A stretch of 64,000 nucleotides of DNA. Source: Gastrodia elata (lineage: Eukaryota; Streptophyta; Magnoliopsida; Asparagales; Orchidaceae). The DNA lies in assembly GCA_016760335.1 (NCBI GenBank), contig CM028682.1, positions 10,195,501-10,259,500 on the forward strand, in the 5' to 3' direction. The notes under the pieces are model-generated. The model worked only from the letters and a program-made list of their open reading frames with translations, was not told where the DNA came from and did not search any database. Position 1 is the stretch's first letter. Every line of letters starts with the position of its first letter. Positions 33,701-46,447 of the stretch are shown here, piece after piece. Made by a program: the position numbers and the translations under genes.

Positions 33701-35070
33701 TTATTTCCTTGGACATATCACATAAGAGAATGTTGTGCATGAAATTAAAATTTAGAATAATTAGGATAACAATTGCCTTTGGGTTCAGTCTTTGGGAGGA
33801 TTCTGGTGCACATTTACCCTATTTGATGGGGTAAGGAGTAATAAGGAGGCTTAACATTACTCATTCAGGAGAGTATGTTAAGTATGGAACCCGCGTAGTC
33901 TTGCAGACGTGCTTGACTCCTCAACTATTTTTGAAAAGTGTCCACAGAAACAAAGTAAAATTACTAAAAGATTCTGCATTTGTGAGTATTGCCTCCTCAG
34001 TTTTACTGCTGGATTCTATCTACCCTAGCCCTAAAAGGCTATGGGAATTTATGTTTGCTCAAGCCCTGGATGGCTTGGGGATTTCACCGGCCTGATGGCC
34101 AACTTTCTGATATGGCAGTCTTTACATACCTGTTTCAGTTTTTAGCTTACTGTGTACTGTATTTTGATACATATTTCAATCAGCTGTATTTTTTTACTTA
34201 CATGCTCATTTGTACATATTTATAGGATGCTAGACTTTACTGCTTATCATATATACTATGTTCAGATTTCTGCCTTTAATCAGCATATGTCATATGATCA
34301 TCAGTATGTCTAGGATTAGACTTTAATTTCAGTACTTTTACTTATTGTAGTATATATATATATGCCCTTTTCTTACTTAGTTGTTGAGGTGTTCTTTTGC
34401 CTCATTTATTATTTAGTTATAAATATTATATTTATGACTATCCCTATTTCTTATTACACTTACTGCTCCTACTGCTAGTTACTTTTGTTGTGCTTAAGTT
34501 AAAGTGGTGACATTAATAACTCATAAAAAATATTCAGCCTAAAATGTACTTAGACAATTGTCTAACAAGATTTTCTTTTGTTGGCTGGGGCCCAGGCATT
34601 ATGAAACCGATAATGTCAGATTCAGATAGGTTTGAGGAGCTAGGTGCTGAAGCAGAGGTCCCTTACTTAGAGGAGGAGCTTCAGCCAGGAGAGCCAGATA
34701 CTATTTAGTTTTTTAGCTTCTTATGAGGACGAGTGCTTTATTTTCAGTCTTTAAAACTACTTATTTAATGTTGTAATAATACAGGTACTGTGACTGTGAT
34801 TTACCTTATGCACTTTATTATTTTTTGAGCTATCTTATTATTGTTTCTTATGTGATGCATGATGAATGGATGTACTATTTACTTCATTTAGCTTCCGCAC
34901 TCTATATGTATATATTAATTAGTAACTGATCCTCTTATTTATTCTGTGCACGTCCTCCCCTTATTAGTGGATTGTGGATCTTACCTAATCCAATGATAAG
35001 AGAAAGATTTGCACAAGTGACCTCCGCTCCTTAGTCTAATGATTGTGGGCTTAGGGAGCGGGGTGCCACA
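30781..35070 (+). repeat. Complete 4290-bp 3' LTR of the Tekay-like element
   Basis: Starts TGTAACAACC directly after the PPT and ends GGGGTGCCACA before the ATAAC duplication. The first 2.3 kb matches the 5' LTR. The terminal palindrome is damaged in this copy (AACAACC is followed by AACAACCCGC). It contains the GCGC-word block with an inserted CAACA-type tract at 32118-32162, and near the 3' end the two conserved hairpins. Confidence 0.93.
34541..34620 (+). other. Two conserved hairpins near the 3' end of the LTR
   Basis: TTAGACAATTGTCTAA (34550-34565) is identical to the palindrome in LTR B. It is followed by TTGGCTGGGGCCC and then GGCATTAT (34595-34602) pairing with ATAATGTC (34610-34617). 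In LTR B the second stem is one base pair longer with different bases. Confidence 0.65.
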
Positions 35071-35075
35071 ATAAC

Positions 35076-35775
35076 CCTCTTTGAAAGAAAGGCTTAGGCT
35101 ACTATTAAAAATGTAATACAATCACTCATGGTTTTTGTTTTCAAGAGCATCATGATTTCTTACACAAAGATTATGCAAAAAGAAATGAGAAAGAGAACAA
35201 AATAAAGAGACTAAAGCAACATCTCAAAGGGTTCTCTTCATCATCATCTTCTTCTTCTTCTTTCTATGGTCCTACAATGGTAGCTTTTAGGGTTTTTTCT
35301 CTTTTTCTCTCTTATGGTGGCTGGAAAAATTATCTTTGTAACCCTTATTTTTCCCCCAAAAGAATTATCTTATTTTAGGGTTTTTCTTTAGCCTTAAAAC
35401 ACCTCTAGCTCTGCCAAAGGGAGGCCAAGAGTTACACTTTTTTCTTTATGAATATGGGCCTTTATATTCAAAAGCTTGTCTGGCACCTAGGCATGCTTCA
35501 GCACAAGCTCAGTTGTTGTACAATTTTCTTTGAGTGCTTGGGAGTGCCTGAGCACCTACGCTTCTATTTGGTTGGCATTCGGGGTGCGCCTGAACGCGCA
35601 AATTTTTGTCACCTCGATGCTCGAGCACGTCAAAGCACATAAGTTTCTGTCAGGTTTGCTTTCTGGTGCGCTGGAGCGCACGAGTTTATGTCAGGATACG
35701 AGCACACATACCTCATGGGTTTTGCCACTTTGGAGCTTAGGCGTGCCTTAGCGTGCGAGTTTCTGCCACTTCAGC
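35076..35775 (-). repeat. Right part of the LTR-like fragment split by the ATAAC insertion
   Basis: Continuation of 23750-24662 once the Tekay-like element is removed. It contains TCATCATCATCTTCTTC and other CT-rich text, and GCGC/GTGC-rich words at 35545-35760 like those in other LTRs. No domain or gene is recognisable. Confidence 0.35.
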
Positions 35776-36837
35776 TGTAGCAACCTAAGGTTGTTACCCT
35801 AGTTAATCTAGATCGAATCAAGTCTTAATTAGCATTCCATTATACTCAACTAGCCAACTAAACCTAATCCTAAAAATTTAGGGTCAATCGGACCTCAATT
35901 AGATTAATTAGCTATTTTTCCACTTTATAATCCAGAAAATTATCTAAATTATTTTGATCTTCAAATTGAAATCTAATTTTTTTTTGAATTTATCACCCCC
36001 AAATTAGGTAAAGGTGAATTATTAAGAATTTTTAAAAGCCATTTAGACCAAAATTGAGTTTAATATCATTTATTTTAATTAATTTAATTAATAATAATAA
36101 TTAATTGGTTTTTTAAATCTTAATGGTTGGAAGATCCATTGAATCTCCATCGTCACATGTTTCTGAGCTTGAGATCAGGTGATCCGCGTCAGTTGATCGA
36201 GCAGTTCCTTCGACAGCCGTCGAATCGCAATCGCAGTCCAACTGCTGTGGCCGCTCCTGCAATCAACCTTTAAATTGGGCTCTTCGAAGTCGTCCCCACA
36301 TTTCCTCTATCAGATCGTGTGGTCCAGCATCGAGCCCCATCTCAAACCAAAATCCCGCCATCTAATCTTAGGAGCAATTGAACGGCTGCGCCTAAACCAG
36401 GCATAGTTCTTCTTCATTTTTGCTCGATGGTCCCCAACAAGATTCCGACTTGCCATTGTGGCAGTACGAGAAGGGATACTATCCCCCACTAATTCCCTCT
36501 CACTCCCAATAGTTGTGCCCCTATAATTTCCAAATTTCACTCCCCTTGGGCCACACTAGAGCTCTCGACCTCAAGCCAAAGGGTAGGACTCGACCCAAAG
36601 CTATTGAGCCCCTCCTACATTATAAATAGTCCCCCTACTGAGCTTGAGGCTCTATTTTCTCTCATTCTTAGCTCTCCTCCTTCAAGTCAACACGAATTGG
36701 TTCTCATGTCTAAACTTTTTTCCTCGGTGGCTCCCAAATCATTAACATCCATTGCTAGAGCTGATTCTAAAGCTCTAGATGTTGTACAAAAGTCGGGAGT
36801 GCTTAATAAAAAAATAAGGAAGCCTCATTGTGGATCA
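35776..36837 (+). repeat. Gypsy LTR 'D', left part
   Basis: Starts TGTAGCAACC with the terminal palindrome (GTAGCAACC and GGTTGTTAC). It has the CACCCCCAAATTAGGTAAAGG motif near 35993 (compare the LTR at 24663) and a TATA box at 36620. It is interrupted at 36837 by a copia element and continues at 47421. Together the parts make about 2.4 kb. No matching TSD was found. Confidence 0.75.
36620..36629 (+). promoter_or_regulatory. TATA box of LTR 'D'
   Basis: TTATAAATAG followed by a C-rich and CTGAGCTTGAGGCTC leader, similar to the leader after the LTR B TATA box (CAGTGAGCTCG). Confidence 0.6.
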
Positions 36838-37734
36838 TGTTAAAAGTAGATCGAGTGCCACAACAAAAGCTGTTTAAAGCACTCAATTGAGGATTGGGGA
36901 TGTTTTGGCGATTACCAAGCAAAATACAAGATTACTAAACAATAAGAAAAGGAATCACAGCATATGCATGCATCACACACCACAATCACACCCAAACAAT
37001 ACAGATTTATGTGAAAAACCTAAGAATGGAAAAAAATCATAGAGCCACACCACACAAAATTTTCACTATAAATATTGAAGAGTATATAATTATAAAAAGC
37101 TTAACCTCAACATGAACATTAGCTCCTACTCTAGGATGAAAGGGGAGAAGTAGCAACCACCACTTGGAGTATCTTCTCCAACATGCAAGAGCTCCCTTGC
37201 AACAGCAGCTCTCCCTTAGGATTTCTCCTTGGAATCTCCTCCAACAGCAGTCAGACCCCTCTCAAACTAAAATGCCAACTTAGAAAATATCTCTAAAATA
37301 TTTTCTTAAGTACTCAGATCCATTTCAAACCCCAAATGGTTAAAAATACTCTCCAAATAACTTATGGAAAACCTGAGCTAAGAGCTGAAATTTGTTAGGT
37401 GTTACGCGGCACGCCGTAGCGCCCAAGGCCTTGGGTACCAAAATACCACAGGGTGCACTGCAGCTTTGTTGTGGGGCATTGTATCACCCTGCTCTTGGGA
37501 CGTCCTGTCCACTTTTGCTAGGGCGCGCTATGGTGCATTATAGTGCCCTAGTCTCAATCTGCTATAAGCCATGGCACACTACGACGCCTTCCTCTCAAGT
37601 GCTAGACACCATGGCGCACCTCAGTGTGCTGTACAAACCTATGTTTCATCAACTTAAAAAACTTCCAATCATGTTTTGAATCACCTCGGAACCTTCTGCA
37701 TTTCTATAATCTGAATAATCTCCATAATATAATA
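36838..37734 (-). repeat. Copia 3' LTR (897 bp)
   Basis: On minus it starts TATTATATTATGGAG after the PPT and ends in TTTTAACA. It matches 46448-47420 throughout but is shorter. It contains a block of GCGC/GTGC-type words at 37400-37630 (GGCACGCCGTAGCGCCC, AGGGCGCGCTATGGTGC). Confidence 0.88.
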
Positions 37735-40700
37735 ATCTCTCACTTGGATACCTTTTGGAATCATCCCCTTTTCTCCTTTATTCTTCTTTGTCTTCCTTCA
37801 ATTCTGTCAGGAATGTGGTATGGCTCACCCCGCTCTCTTATCACGTGCTGAGGCTAACTGAAGCAGTACATAGCCTTAGTTTCTCCATTGTTACCGCGCT
37901 TTTGTAAGCAAATCAGTGGGATTCTTAAAAGCATGAATCTTCTCCCAATCCTAGCTATCCTTCTTCCAATAGTGTCCTAATAAAATGGTACCGAAGCTGT
38001 ATATGCTTCATCCTAGAATGAAATGTTGTATTCTTTTCTAGGTGAATAGTGCTCGTATTATTACAGCAAAGCTTCACATCTTCCTGCTCCTTGCCCAATT
38101 ATGCCATAAGACTTCTTAAGAAAATCTTCTTCTTTACCTCACCCTAATAATGGAGACATATTCTACCTCTATGGTAGATAGCACAACAAGTAACCAGTAG
38201 ATCTCGCTCATTGCTGCACTTCCTAATGTATACACATATCCAGCAGTGCTCTTATAGCTATCAACATTTTTTTGCAAGATTTGAGCCTATATAGCTCTAT
38301 AGAATAATGTCAGATCTTCCAAAATATAGAGCTTTACCTGCTCTACCTTACAGATACCAAAATATCCACTTGACTGAGTCCCAATGGTCTTTCAACTAGG
38401 TTTTCCATGAATCTAGTAACCACTCCCAAAGCAATGGGCAATATCTAGTCTCATGCAGACCATCATGTACATCAAGCTTTCAACTGCTGAAGCATAAGGA
38501 ACTTTTAGCATGTGTTCCTTCTCCTCTTCCGACTTCAATATTTATTCCTTCAATAAGTTGAAGTGACTTGATATGGAAATGCTCACTGGATTTGCCTCGC
38601 TCATATTGAATCTTTTTAGCACTTTTTAACATAGTGTTTTTAAGACAGGCTTCAGAATCCCACACTTTTTTCCCTATTGATTCTTATCCCAAGAATATGC
38701 TTGGCTAACCCCAAGTCCTTCATGTTAAACTCCTTTGACATCTGCTCTTTCAAACATTCTTATCTTCTGCATGTCTGATCCTGTGATAAACATATCATTC
38801 ACATACAATATAAAATAATATTGGAGGACTTATATTATTATATATAGAAATAGTGATCCGCCTTACACCTCTTGTACCCATACTCATACATGAACCTATC
38901 GAATCTCTTATACCATTGCCTTGGCACTTGTTTCAAGATATAGAGGCTCTTCTTGAGCTTGCACACTAGATCAGGTTTTCCTTTCTCTGAAGCCTGTTAC
39001 CCCTCAAGTTGTTGTATGTACATATCTTCCTCCAGCTCTCTATAAAGAAATACAGTTTTGATATCCATTTGCTCTATATTCAAATCCTTAACTACAACAA
39101 TGTTTAGCATAATCCTGATGGTTATTACCTTCACAACTAGGGCAAAGATCTCACTATATTCAATAATGTGCCATTGCTGGAAGCCTTTTTCTACAAGCAT
39201 CACCTTATATCGCTTGCTCCCATCTGGTTCTTCCTTCACTCTGTAAACCCACTTATTTTAAAGGGCTTTCTTTCTAGTTGGTAGAGCTATCAACTCCCAT
39301 GTCCCATTTGATATGAGTTATGCCATTTCATCATTCATGGCAGCCTCCCACGTAATTGAATATTCAATTTAAAGTACCTCTTCTAAGCTTTCTGATTTAC
39401 CACCATCCGTTATTAAATAATAAAATAAAGAAGAAGTGTACCTCAGTGGTGGACTTGTAACTCTTGTAGATCTCTGCAACATGGGTGTTTGTGGTTCAAC
39501 ATTGGCACCCGTTCATCTGACTTAATGCTATTATCAATCTCTATGTGATAGAATTCACCATCTGAAGCATCTTTGGAATCAGTCTTGATTCAAATATAAT
39601 CTTTGTACATTTCACTTTTATTAAAAGTGACATCCCTACTTCTGATGATCTTCTGGTTCTTATTATCCTAGAATCTGTAATTGAACTCGCTCGTGCCATA
39701 TCCAATAAATGTGCACTTGATTGCCTTAGCGTAAAGCTTGCTCCTGGATTATGCATCAATGTGCACCTATGATGAGCATCCAAATACCTTGAGGTAGTTT
39801 AGTTTCACCTCCTTTCTGCTCTAATCATCCTTAGAAATTCCTTCATTTGGAGGAATGAAAGCTCCCGATAAATTAAGTAAACAACTATTTTAACAGCTTC
39901 AACCCATAATTGCTTTGGGAGATCTGCATGCAATCTCATGCTCCTAGTTCTTTCTGTGATTATCCTATTCATCCGCTCTGCAACACCATTTTGCTATTGT
40001 GTTCTTGGGACTATAAATTTCTTCTTGATACCTCTCAAGGAACGAAACTCTTTGAACTCAGCACTCACCACCATTGTCATATATTAAGCAAATAAGATTC
40101 AATCATGTCTCATTCACCACCAAAGCTAATCTCCTTCCAAATGCATCAAACACATCATATTTATGTTTCAAAAATTAAGTAAACACGTACCTTCCTTGTA
40201 TGATCATCAATGAAGGTGATGAAATATGTGGCTCCACCTATAGAAGAAGTAGGAGTTGTCCCTCATACATATGTATGCACCAACTCGAGTTTTCTATCTT
40301 TCAGCCCTCTTCCAACTTTGCAGAATGAAACCTTGTTCTACTTTCCCAGCACACAGCCTTCATAAAATCCAAGTTTGCTAACTTTAGTTCTTGGAGCTTC
40401 TCCATTGACTGTAGGGACTTTAAATCCCTATTGCTCGTATGGTCAAGCCTCCACTGTCATAGACCTGAATCTATCTATTTTGCATCTATAAAGGAATCAA
40501 ATATTTTATTAATCAGGTAAAGTGTGCCTTCTATATTGCTTGTGCAACAACAAGTGCACTCTTGGTGACCTTCCATGAGTCTCTTGTAAGACATGTTATG
40601 CAGCCCTCCCTAGCTAACTAGGTAACATATATTAGATTTCTCTTTAGCCATGGCACATGTCTAACATCTTTAAGCTTCCAAATTGCACTGCTTGGTAGCT

Positions 40701-40960
40701 TGACATCCACATCACCTCTGCCAATAATATCGCATGTCTTATCATCACCAAAATATACCTTACTCAAGTCATCCTTGGTGTAAGTCTTGAAATCACCCTT
40801 AGTAGGAGTAGAATGAAAGAATGCGTCTGAGTCCACCACCTAAGACTTCGTGTTGATAAATGAGAGAATAAATGAATCTTGATCCTCTTCAACTAAGACA
40901 TTCATGGTGGGGCATATCACATGACCTTGCCTCTACTACTTGGTTTCTTTATAGTAGGGC
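37735..40960 (-). pseudogene. Copia pol: protease, integrase, RT, RNase H remnants
   Basis: Read on minus: a protease with VVDSDAFFHSTP (about 40800-40838; the usual DSG reads DSD) and DVRHVPWLKRNLIYV; an integrase ending in QNGVAERMNRIITERTRSM and DLPKQLWVEA (about 39880-40000), then KCTFIGYG. RT follows with KARLV-like KVMLVEKGFQQ, ALVVKVITIRIML, MDIKTVFLYRELEEDMYI, KSLYILKQVPRQWYKRFD and YVNDM (38791-38805) in place of YVDDM. RNase H remains as LSTIEVEY (about 38161-38190). Both the protease and RT active sites are altered and many stops and shifts occur, so the gene is dead. The order PR-IN-RT-RH proves Ty1/copia. Confidence 0.93.
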
Positions 40961-43900
40961 AGTCCTATAATAATCCTAGTATTGTTACCCATCAATTAGT
41001 GCCCTAATTGACTCTAATTTTCTTTTATTAGTCTTATAATAGTATTAAAGTTTCCATTTTGATTTTCATGCAATTTGGAAATCATTTGGCAATTTCCAAC
41101 ATTTCCTAGTTTTCTGCTAATTCTAAGAATGCCTAATTTATTTACATCTTGGAATCAGAAATGGAGTCTACCATTGGACTCACCACACCCAAATTTGCTA
41201 TGGGTAGTATTTTGGAAGTGTTTCGAAGTCATCGAATTTTTCCCGAATATTTTAATAATATTTAAATACTTAGAAAATTAAAATAATAAATTGACCTCCG
41301 ATCAAAAATTTGATTTTATTTTTAAGTTCCTCACCCCTCAAATAAATAAAGGTGAATTTTTGGGATTTTTCGAAGTGCGTTTGAATATTTAAAATTAATT
41401 AAATAAATGGAATATATTTAAATAATATATTTAAATAACTATATATAAATATTAAAACATTTTCCAACGACTGTAATTTGAACCGCATGGATCCCATGCG
41501 TGAAGCTAGCACATAGGACAACGATCCGCATTGATCTTAGCTGTTGTGCCTTTCTCTGTTCTCATCAGACGACTGGCATTCGATCTGATCTTTATACCAT
41601 ATATGACCATTTGATCGACGAATCGAACGAACGGTCCAAATCTCTTCTGGTACACCTCCTCTTTCTTTTAGCCAGGGAAGGTACCTGTCGATAAGAATGG
41701 AGGTATGAACCTCCAGCTATCCCATTTGAATCCTTATCCACTCCTAAATTCCACATTACTCTCCATTTTGCTCTATCGTCATCTGTGGTTGCTTGGGGGA
41801 GTGGAGAGGTGCATTTCAAGTTCGCCAGCAAACCCTACCTTTGAGTCTGATTTTTTTTTCTGTCGGCGAAACCCTCCAAGTACTTCTTCCTCTAATTACT
41901 CTTTATATGATTGCTCCTCTTTGACCCTAAAGATATTCGACGCCTCACTCGAGCTTAATCAGGCGTTCCTGTATCCGATTGAGTTCGGGCTCGACTGCTT
42001 GTATTTAGGGTTGATGGAGGTCCGATTGATCAAACTTATGGCACCATCTGGTTCCCTCTATACTAATTATATGAACTCGATTTCTGTCTCGGATGAACAG
42101 CCTCGGTGGGATCTTCTTGTCGATGTGCGGGTTGCATCCGGAGACCGTCGGGATGGAGTGAATCAGCTTGCCCTAATTTTGTCTTCTTGGGCCAAATACG
42201 AGGAAGAAGCAGCTAGTCTTGGACTGTCTTCTATTTGTGCTATCCACCTGGACCGGGCCAGTCCGCCCTACTGTACTGTGCCACCTATTTTAATTCGGCG
42301 CACAAATCTATGGATGATGCACGTCGCTCCGAATTCGAGGCCACGCGTGGGTTTTCGCACCACTCTGGATTTCATCGACCGCCATTTTGTCCTGCATTCA
42401 TCGCCTCCTTACTTTCTGTGCAGGCTGCAGTTAATTCAAATTAATGATTTTAGGTAATTAATCTCTGCATAATTAATTAACTTTTAATATTTCAAATTTT
42501 ATTTCTATTATATCTTTAAAAATACATCTCTAAATAATACAATATTATATATCATTTTGATTGCAGAAAAATGTAGATCATTAATATGTTGTTTAATTTC
42601 TGTTTAGGTGAATGTATAATTTAATCATTTATTTAGATTGAATTAATTAATTCCATTAATTCATGCGACCTAATTTGACCATTTAATGTCCTAATTAAAT
42701 GATCAAATGATCCATTTCACTCACAAGCGATCAATTGTAGGTTTAAAACCCTAGATCTTATATTGACTTTTCAAACCCTAATTAGGTGTTCCGAAAACCC
42801 TAAATCTCAACGTTGTCCAAATTTGACCTAGTTAGTGTTTTTACTCTTTATGCTATAAGGATTGCATATTAATTTATATTATTAATTTGGACAATGTTTA
42901 GTGATTTTAGATTTTTGGCTCCTAAATTAAGGTAATTTTGTAATTTCATGGAATTCAATTATGCATATTTTAGGTGTTTAAACCTTAGGACAACAAATTT
43001 GCCACATTTAATTACTTCCCATGTTATTTTAATTGCATATTTAGAGCTTAATTTTCTCATATTATATGCTTATATATTTAGCAAATTAATTGATCCAACC
43101 TACAATCTTATAAGAAATACCTTAGGATTGAGTTTATAATAAATGTTGCTTGTGATCTTAGAAGTTATAAGATACCCAATTAAGTGTAGTAACCTTAATG
43201 ATTATGTAATTGTAAGTTGTCATTCAATTAGGATTAATTTTAAGGAAACTAGATTGGATCTTAGCTCACATCACCCTTAGTTCTTAAGCCCTCATGTAAG
43301 TCCTTTAAGGAGTTGATTTAGGAGCCTTTAACCTATTAGTTTAGTTTAGGAATTATATTGATTTCATTAACCTTTAATTTATAGTAATTATAAAACTTGT
43401 AGCTCCCAAATTTATTTTCTCTCCTATGTATTTGGATCCTCCTTATCACTCAAACCTAACTAGATTAGTAATTAATTTGAATTGATATTTCCTATTCAAC
43501 CTAATTAAATGAGTTTAGTGTATAGAACCTTAACTCTCAACTTCCTCAATTGTAGTGTTTACTTAACCTTACCTTTCCTAACCAGTTTCCTAAGTTTTGA
43601 TTTAGTTAGTCTATTTAAATCTTATAGTTTAGGATAAGAATATAATTAGTTTCATTTAGTATTATTATATTTATAAATTATTTTATCACCTCATAAAATG
43701 AAATCAAACTACTACTTTCTAAAACCCCAATTATGTATATTATTTATAATTGACTTGAGATCAATATCTCAAAGTCAGTTAGGAGCTAAATTAGCTCTAA
43801 CTATTAATTAGACCATTAAAATTAGATAACTTTGGATATCACATAGATTGCAATTGTTGAATTTTTTCTTGAATGCTTGCTTAGCTTTGAGCCTATTTCA

Positions 43901-44715
43901 TTTGACACATTCATATAAGACATTGTGCATAAATAAAACTTTTAATTTAAAACTATAGAGATTTACAATATTGGTTAATCCAAGGGTAGTCAAATTAGGA
44001 GTAATAAGGAGATCTCATATTCTTAGAGGGTGAATGTGAGTACGCTTTCCTTTACCTGTTAGGCAGACATGCTTAACTCCTTGCTTTATTCTGTATTTGC
44101 CCGTAGAATGAATACTTTCATAAAATAACTTCAACTTAATAAAATATGAGTTCTTCTACAATCTTATTGATTATGAAGACTCATTATATGTTTTAGTTAT
44201 TTTACTTTACATAGTCCTAGGCTATGTGAATCTTAGGCTTATAGTCTAAGATTTTTCTTCATTTATTATGATTTGCACTTTCCATGTTTTTAGTATTGTA
44301 CTTTACTTGTTTATAGTTCATTTAGATTGCAGTAAATGTTCTTATAATTTCAGTTAAATGCTTCATTATCTTCTTCTTTTTACGTAGCATAAACTCATTG
44401 AGCATATACATGCTTCATTCTATTCATTTTCATATACACTAAAGTACTTTTCTATCCTATTTAGGATGTTTTTACCCTTATATTATATGAAAGCTAAAAT
44501 GGCTCTACTTGTGAGTATTCTTACTCACTCTTTTACTTTAATTATCTTTCTTTACAATTGTCTATTTTCCTTTCATATTCATATGCTTGTATTTTGCACC
44601 GCTGTTTATACTTAATTTTAACTAGTTATGATATCCAAAATAAATATTTTGCCTAATCTTAAAATGTGCTTAAACTGTTTAGTATAACTATGCATTTCTC
44701 TTTATTGGCTTTGCC

Positions 44716-44745
44716 CTATCACATTTAAATGCCAAAATGTGATAG
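44716..44745 (+). other. Perfect 11-bp hairpin in LTR 'E'
   Basis: CTATCACATTT pairs perfectly with AAATGTGATAG around an 8-nt loop. It follows TTGGCTTTGCCC, the equivalent of TTGGCTGGGGCCC in LTR B. The upstream palindrome is decayed here (GCTTAAACTGTTTAG at 44689). Confidence 0.7.
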
Positions 44746-44980
44746 ATCAAGTGCATTTGGATGTTAGTGGAGTTGGACCAAGTGCCTAAAGTTCATCTGC
44801 TTCTACTTAAAAATATTATTATCTTGCTTTTATATTAAGTGAGAGAGTGTTTCTATTTACTTGTTTCTTATTTATTGCTTAATTAATGGCATGTAATAAC
44901 TTAAATTAAATTACTTATCTTTACTTATTTTATGTTGGAACTAGATCTATATTTGCTTAAATTACTTGGTTTGGATAAAT

Positions 44981-44984
<4 letters not shown>

Positions 44985-45053
<69 letters not shown>
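44985..45053. repeat. (AT)n(GT)n microsatellite
   Basis: About 40 bp of AT followed by about 28 bp of GT, within LTR E. Confidence 0.97.
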
Positions 45054-45057
<4 letters not shown>

Positions 45058-45651
45058 GATTGTACAAATATGTCATGCTCATAGAACTAATCATTGCATA
45101 TTGCATTCATCTTTATTGTAGCATGATTTTACATGCATTTCATATTTTTATCTTATATTGCTTCATGCAAATGTTCACCTTTACTTCTACTTATAATTAT
45201 TTTGCACCTATATGTAATTGTAATCACCTTAATTTTTTATTATTGATTGTAATTGCATCTATGACTTACTTCATGAATCTTGCAAGTATATTCCATTCTC
45301 TTATTTTACTTCCTCTATTTATGATTGTATTTACACTTACATATTCAAGTAATTGATTACTTCTTTTGCTATATGATTACTTGCCTTGTACATGCATATG
45401 ATTATCATTTTCATGCATGTACTTGTAGTCACTTTAATTACATGCACCTGAAATCACATTTATCATATCATATTCATCATGGGCATTTTCTTTTCTTCTA
45501 TTTTTCCATTCTTAACTTAAGACCCTCTTCATGATCTTGGCCAAACACAGCATCTATTGATTTGGGTTAGCTTCCTTCTAATCAAGTATTAGATGCCGTG
45601 GTGACGCGCTAATGTTGGGTTTAGTTATTACTCAATATTGGGGTCATCATA

Positions 45652-46433
45652 AGTCATTCATGAAGTGACCTACATTCCCACAGTTCCAGCAATTCAGTTT
45701 TACTTTTTCGGGTCTTGATTTTTCTTATTTTGATATAGGCCTGTTTCTATTTGGTTTTTGGTTAACTTGTCTTCCTTTAATTTTAGTAGTCAACACCGAA
45801 GTAGATGCCACTCCATGGGATCTCTTCCGCACCTCTTCATTCAACACTAGCCCGACAATGTCATCAAATTTCAATGATGCATTCTTTGATGAATTACTAA
45901 TGGTTGTAAATTTTCCATCCCAATTGTTTGGCAATGATGAGAGGAATAACAGAGCTTATACCCCATCATCAAATTAGATGCCCACTAAACTCAATTGGCT
46001 CATCACAATGTTGAACCCATTGAGATGTTTAGTCACTGAACAAGCCATCCATCGTCTTCATATTGAACATTCTCTTTATCAAGAACACTTTGTTAGCCAC
46101 CGAGGGCTTCTCTTGCATCCTTGTCAGGGCATCCATGAGATCTACAATAGTTTTCTCATTAATAATGTTAAATGCAACAAAAGTAAATAATGATAAATGA
46201 ATCAAACCCAATGTGGTTCTATCAAGAACCTCTCATTCTTCATCTGACATAGTTGCTAGTTTTTTGTCAACTCCACTCAATGGTTAATACAGCTTCTTCT
46301 GATAAAGCAAAACTTATATTTGCATTTTCCAAAACACAGATCATACCATTGAACTTTTCAATATTGTGTCTTATCTCATCGTCCATTGCTCCCACTCAAA
46401 CAACAAACCCTATAATCAACAAGAAAACTTATC
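45652..46433 (-). pseudogene. Copia gag with zinc knuckle
   Basis: Read on minus: EKTIVDLMDALTRMQEKPSV, then NKVFLIKRMFNMK (46029-46211), then LPNNWDGKF-type text with SNSSKNASLKFDDIVGLVLNEEVRKR (45725-45934). A knuckle follows, LNCWNCGNVGHFMND (45651-45694). The last Cys of the CCHC lies beyond the nested LTR (DCP at about 40955). This is the standard copia gag layout. Frame breaks exist near 45950 and 46230. Confidence 0.9.
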
Positions 46434-46445
46434 TCTCTGATACCA
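46434..46445 (-). other. Copia primer binding site (tRNA-Met)
   Basis: Read on minus, TGGTATCAGAGA, two to three bases from the 5' LTR end at 46448; complementary to the 3' end of initiator tRNA-Met. Confidence 0.9.
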
Positions 46446-46447
46446 CT

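Larger units (their letters stand above)
24663..35070 (+). mobile_element. Tekay-like Ty3/gypsy element, 10.4 kb, TSD ATAAC, 5' half deleted
   Basis: The outer ends TGTAACAACCC (24663) and GGGGTGCCACA (35070) are flanked by ATAAC on both sides (24658-24662 and 35071-35075). The 3' LTR is complete (30781-35070). The 5' LTR matches it only to 26998. PBS, gag, protease and the RT N-terminus are missing and replaced by 1.2 kb of other sequence. The remaining pol carries stops and shifts. The element cannot be autonomous. Confidence 0.93.
40966..45651 (+). mobile_element. Solo gypsy LTR 'E', 4686 bp, inside the copia element
   Basis: It begins TATAATAATCC, then TAGTATTGTTACCC, a transition-decayed version of the usual TGTAACAACCC start. 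It ends GGGGTCATCATA, a decayed GGGGTCGTCACA-type end. AGTCC (40961-40965) and AGTCA (45652-45656) flank it. Removing it rejoins the copia zinc knuckle (GHFMND on one side, DCPTIKKP on the other), which confirms both edges. A GC-rich middle (41460-42450) and a perfect 11-bp hairpin at 44716-44745 correspond to the other gypsy LTRs. The 250-codon open frame at 41705-42457 lies in the GC-rich part and has no recognisable domain. Confidence 0.88.

Noticed and set aside
41705..42457. Longest open frame of the window (250 codons, plus)
   Set aside because: It lies in the GC-rich middle of solo LTR E, has no domain, and an overlapping frame is also open on minus nearby. Base composition explains it.
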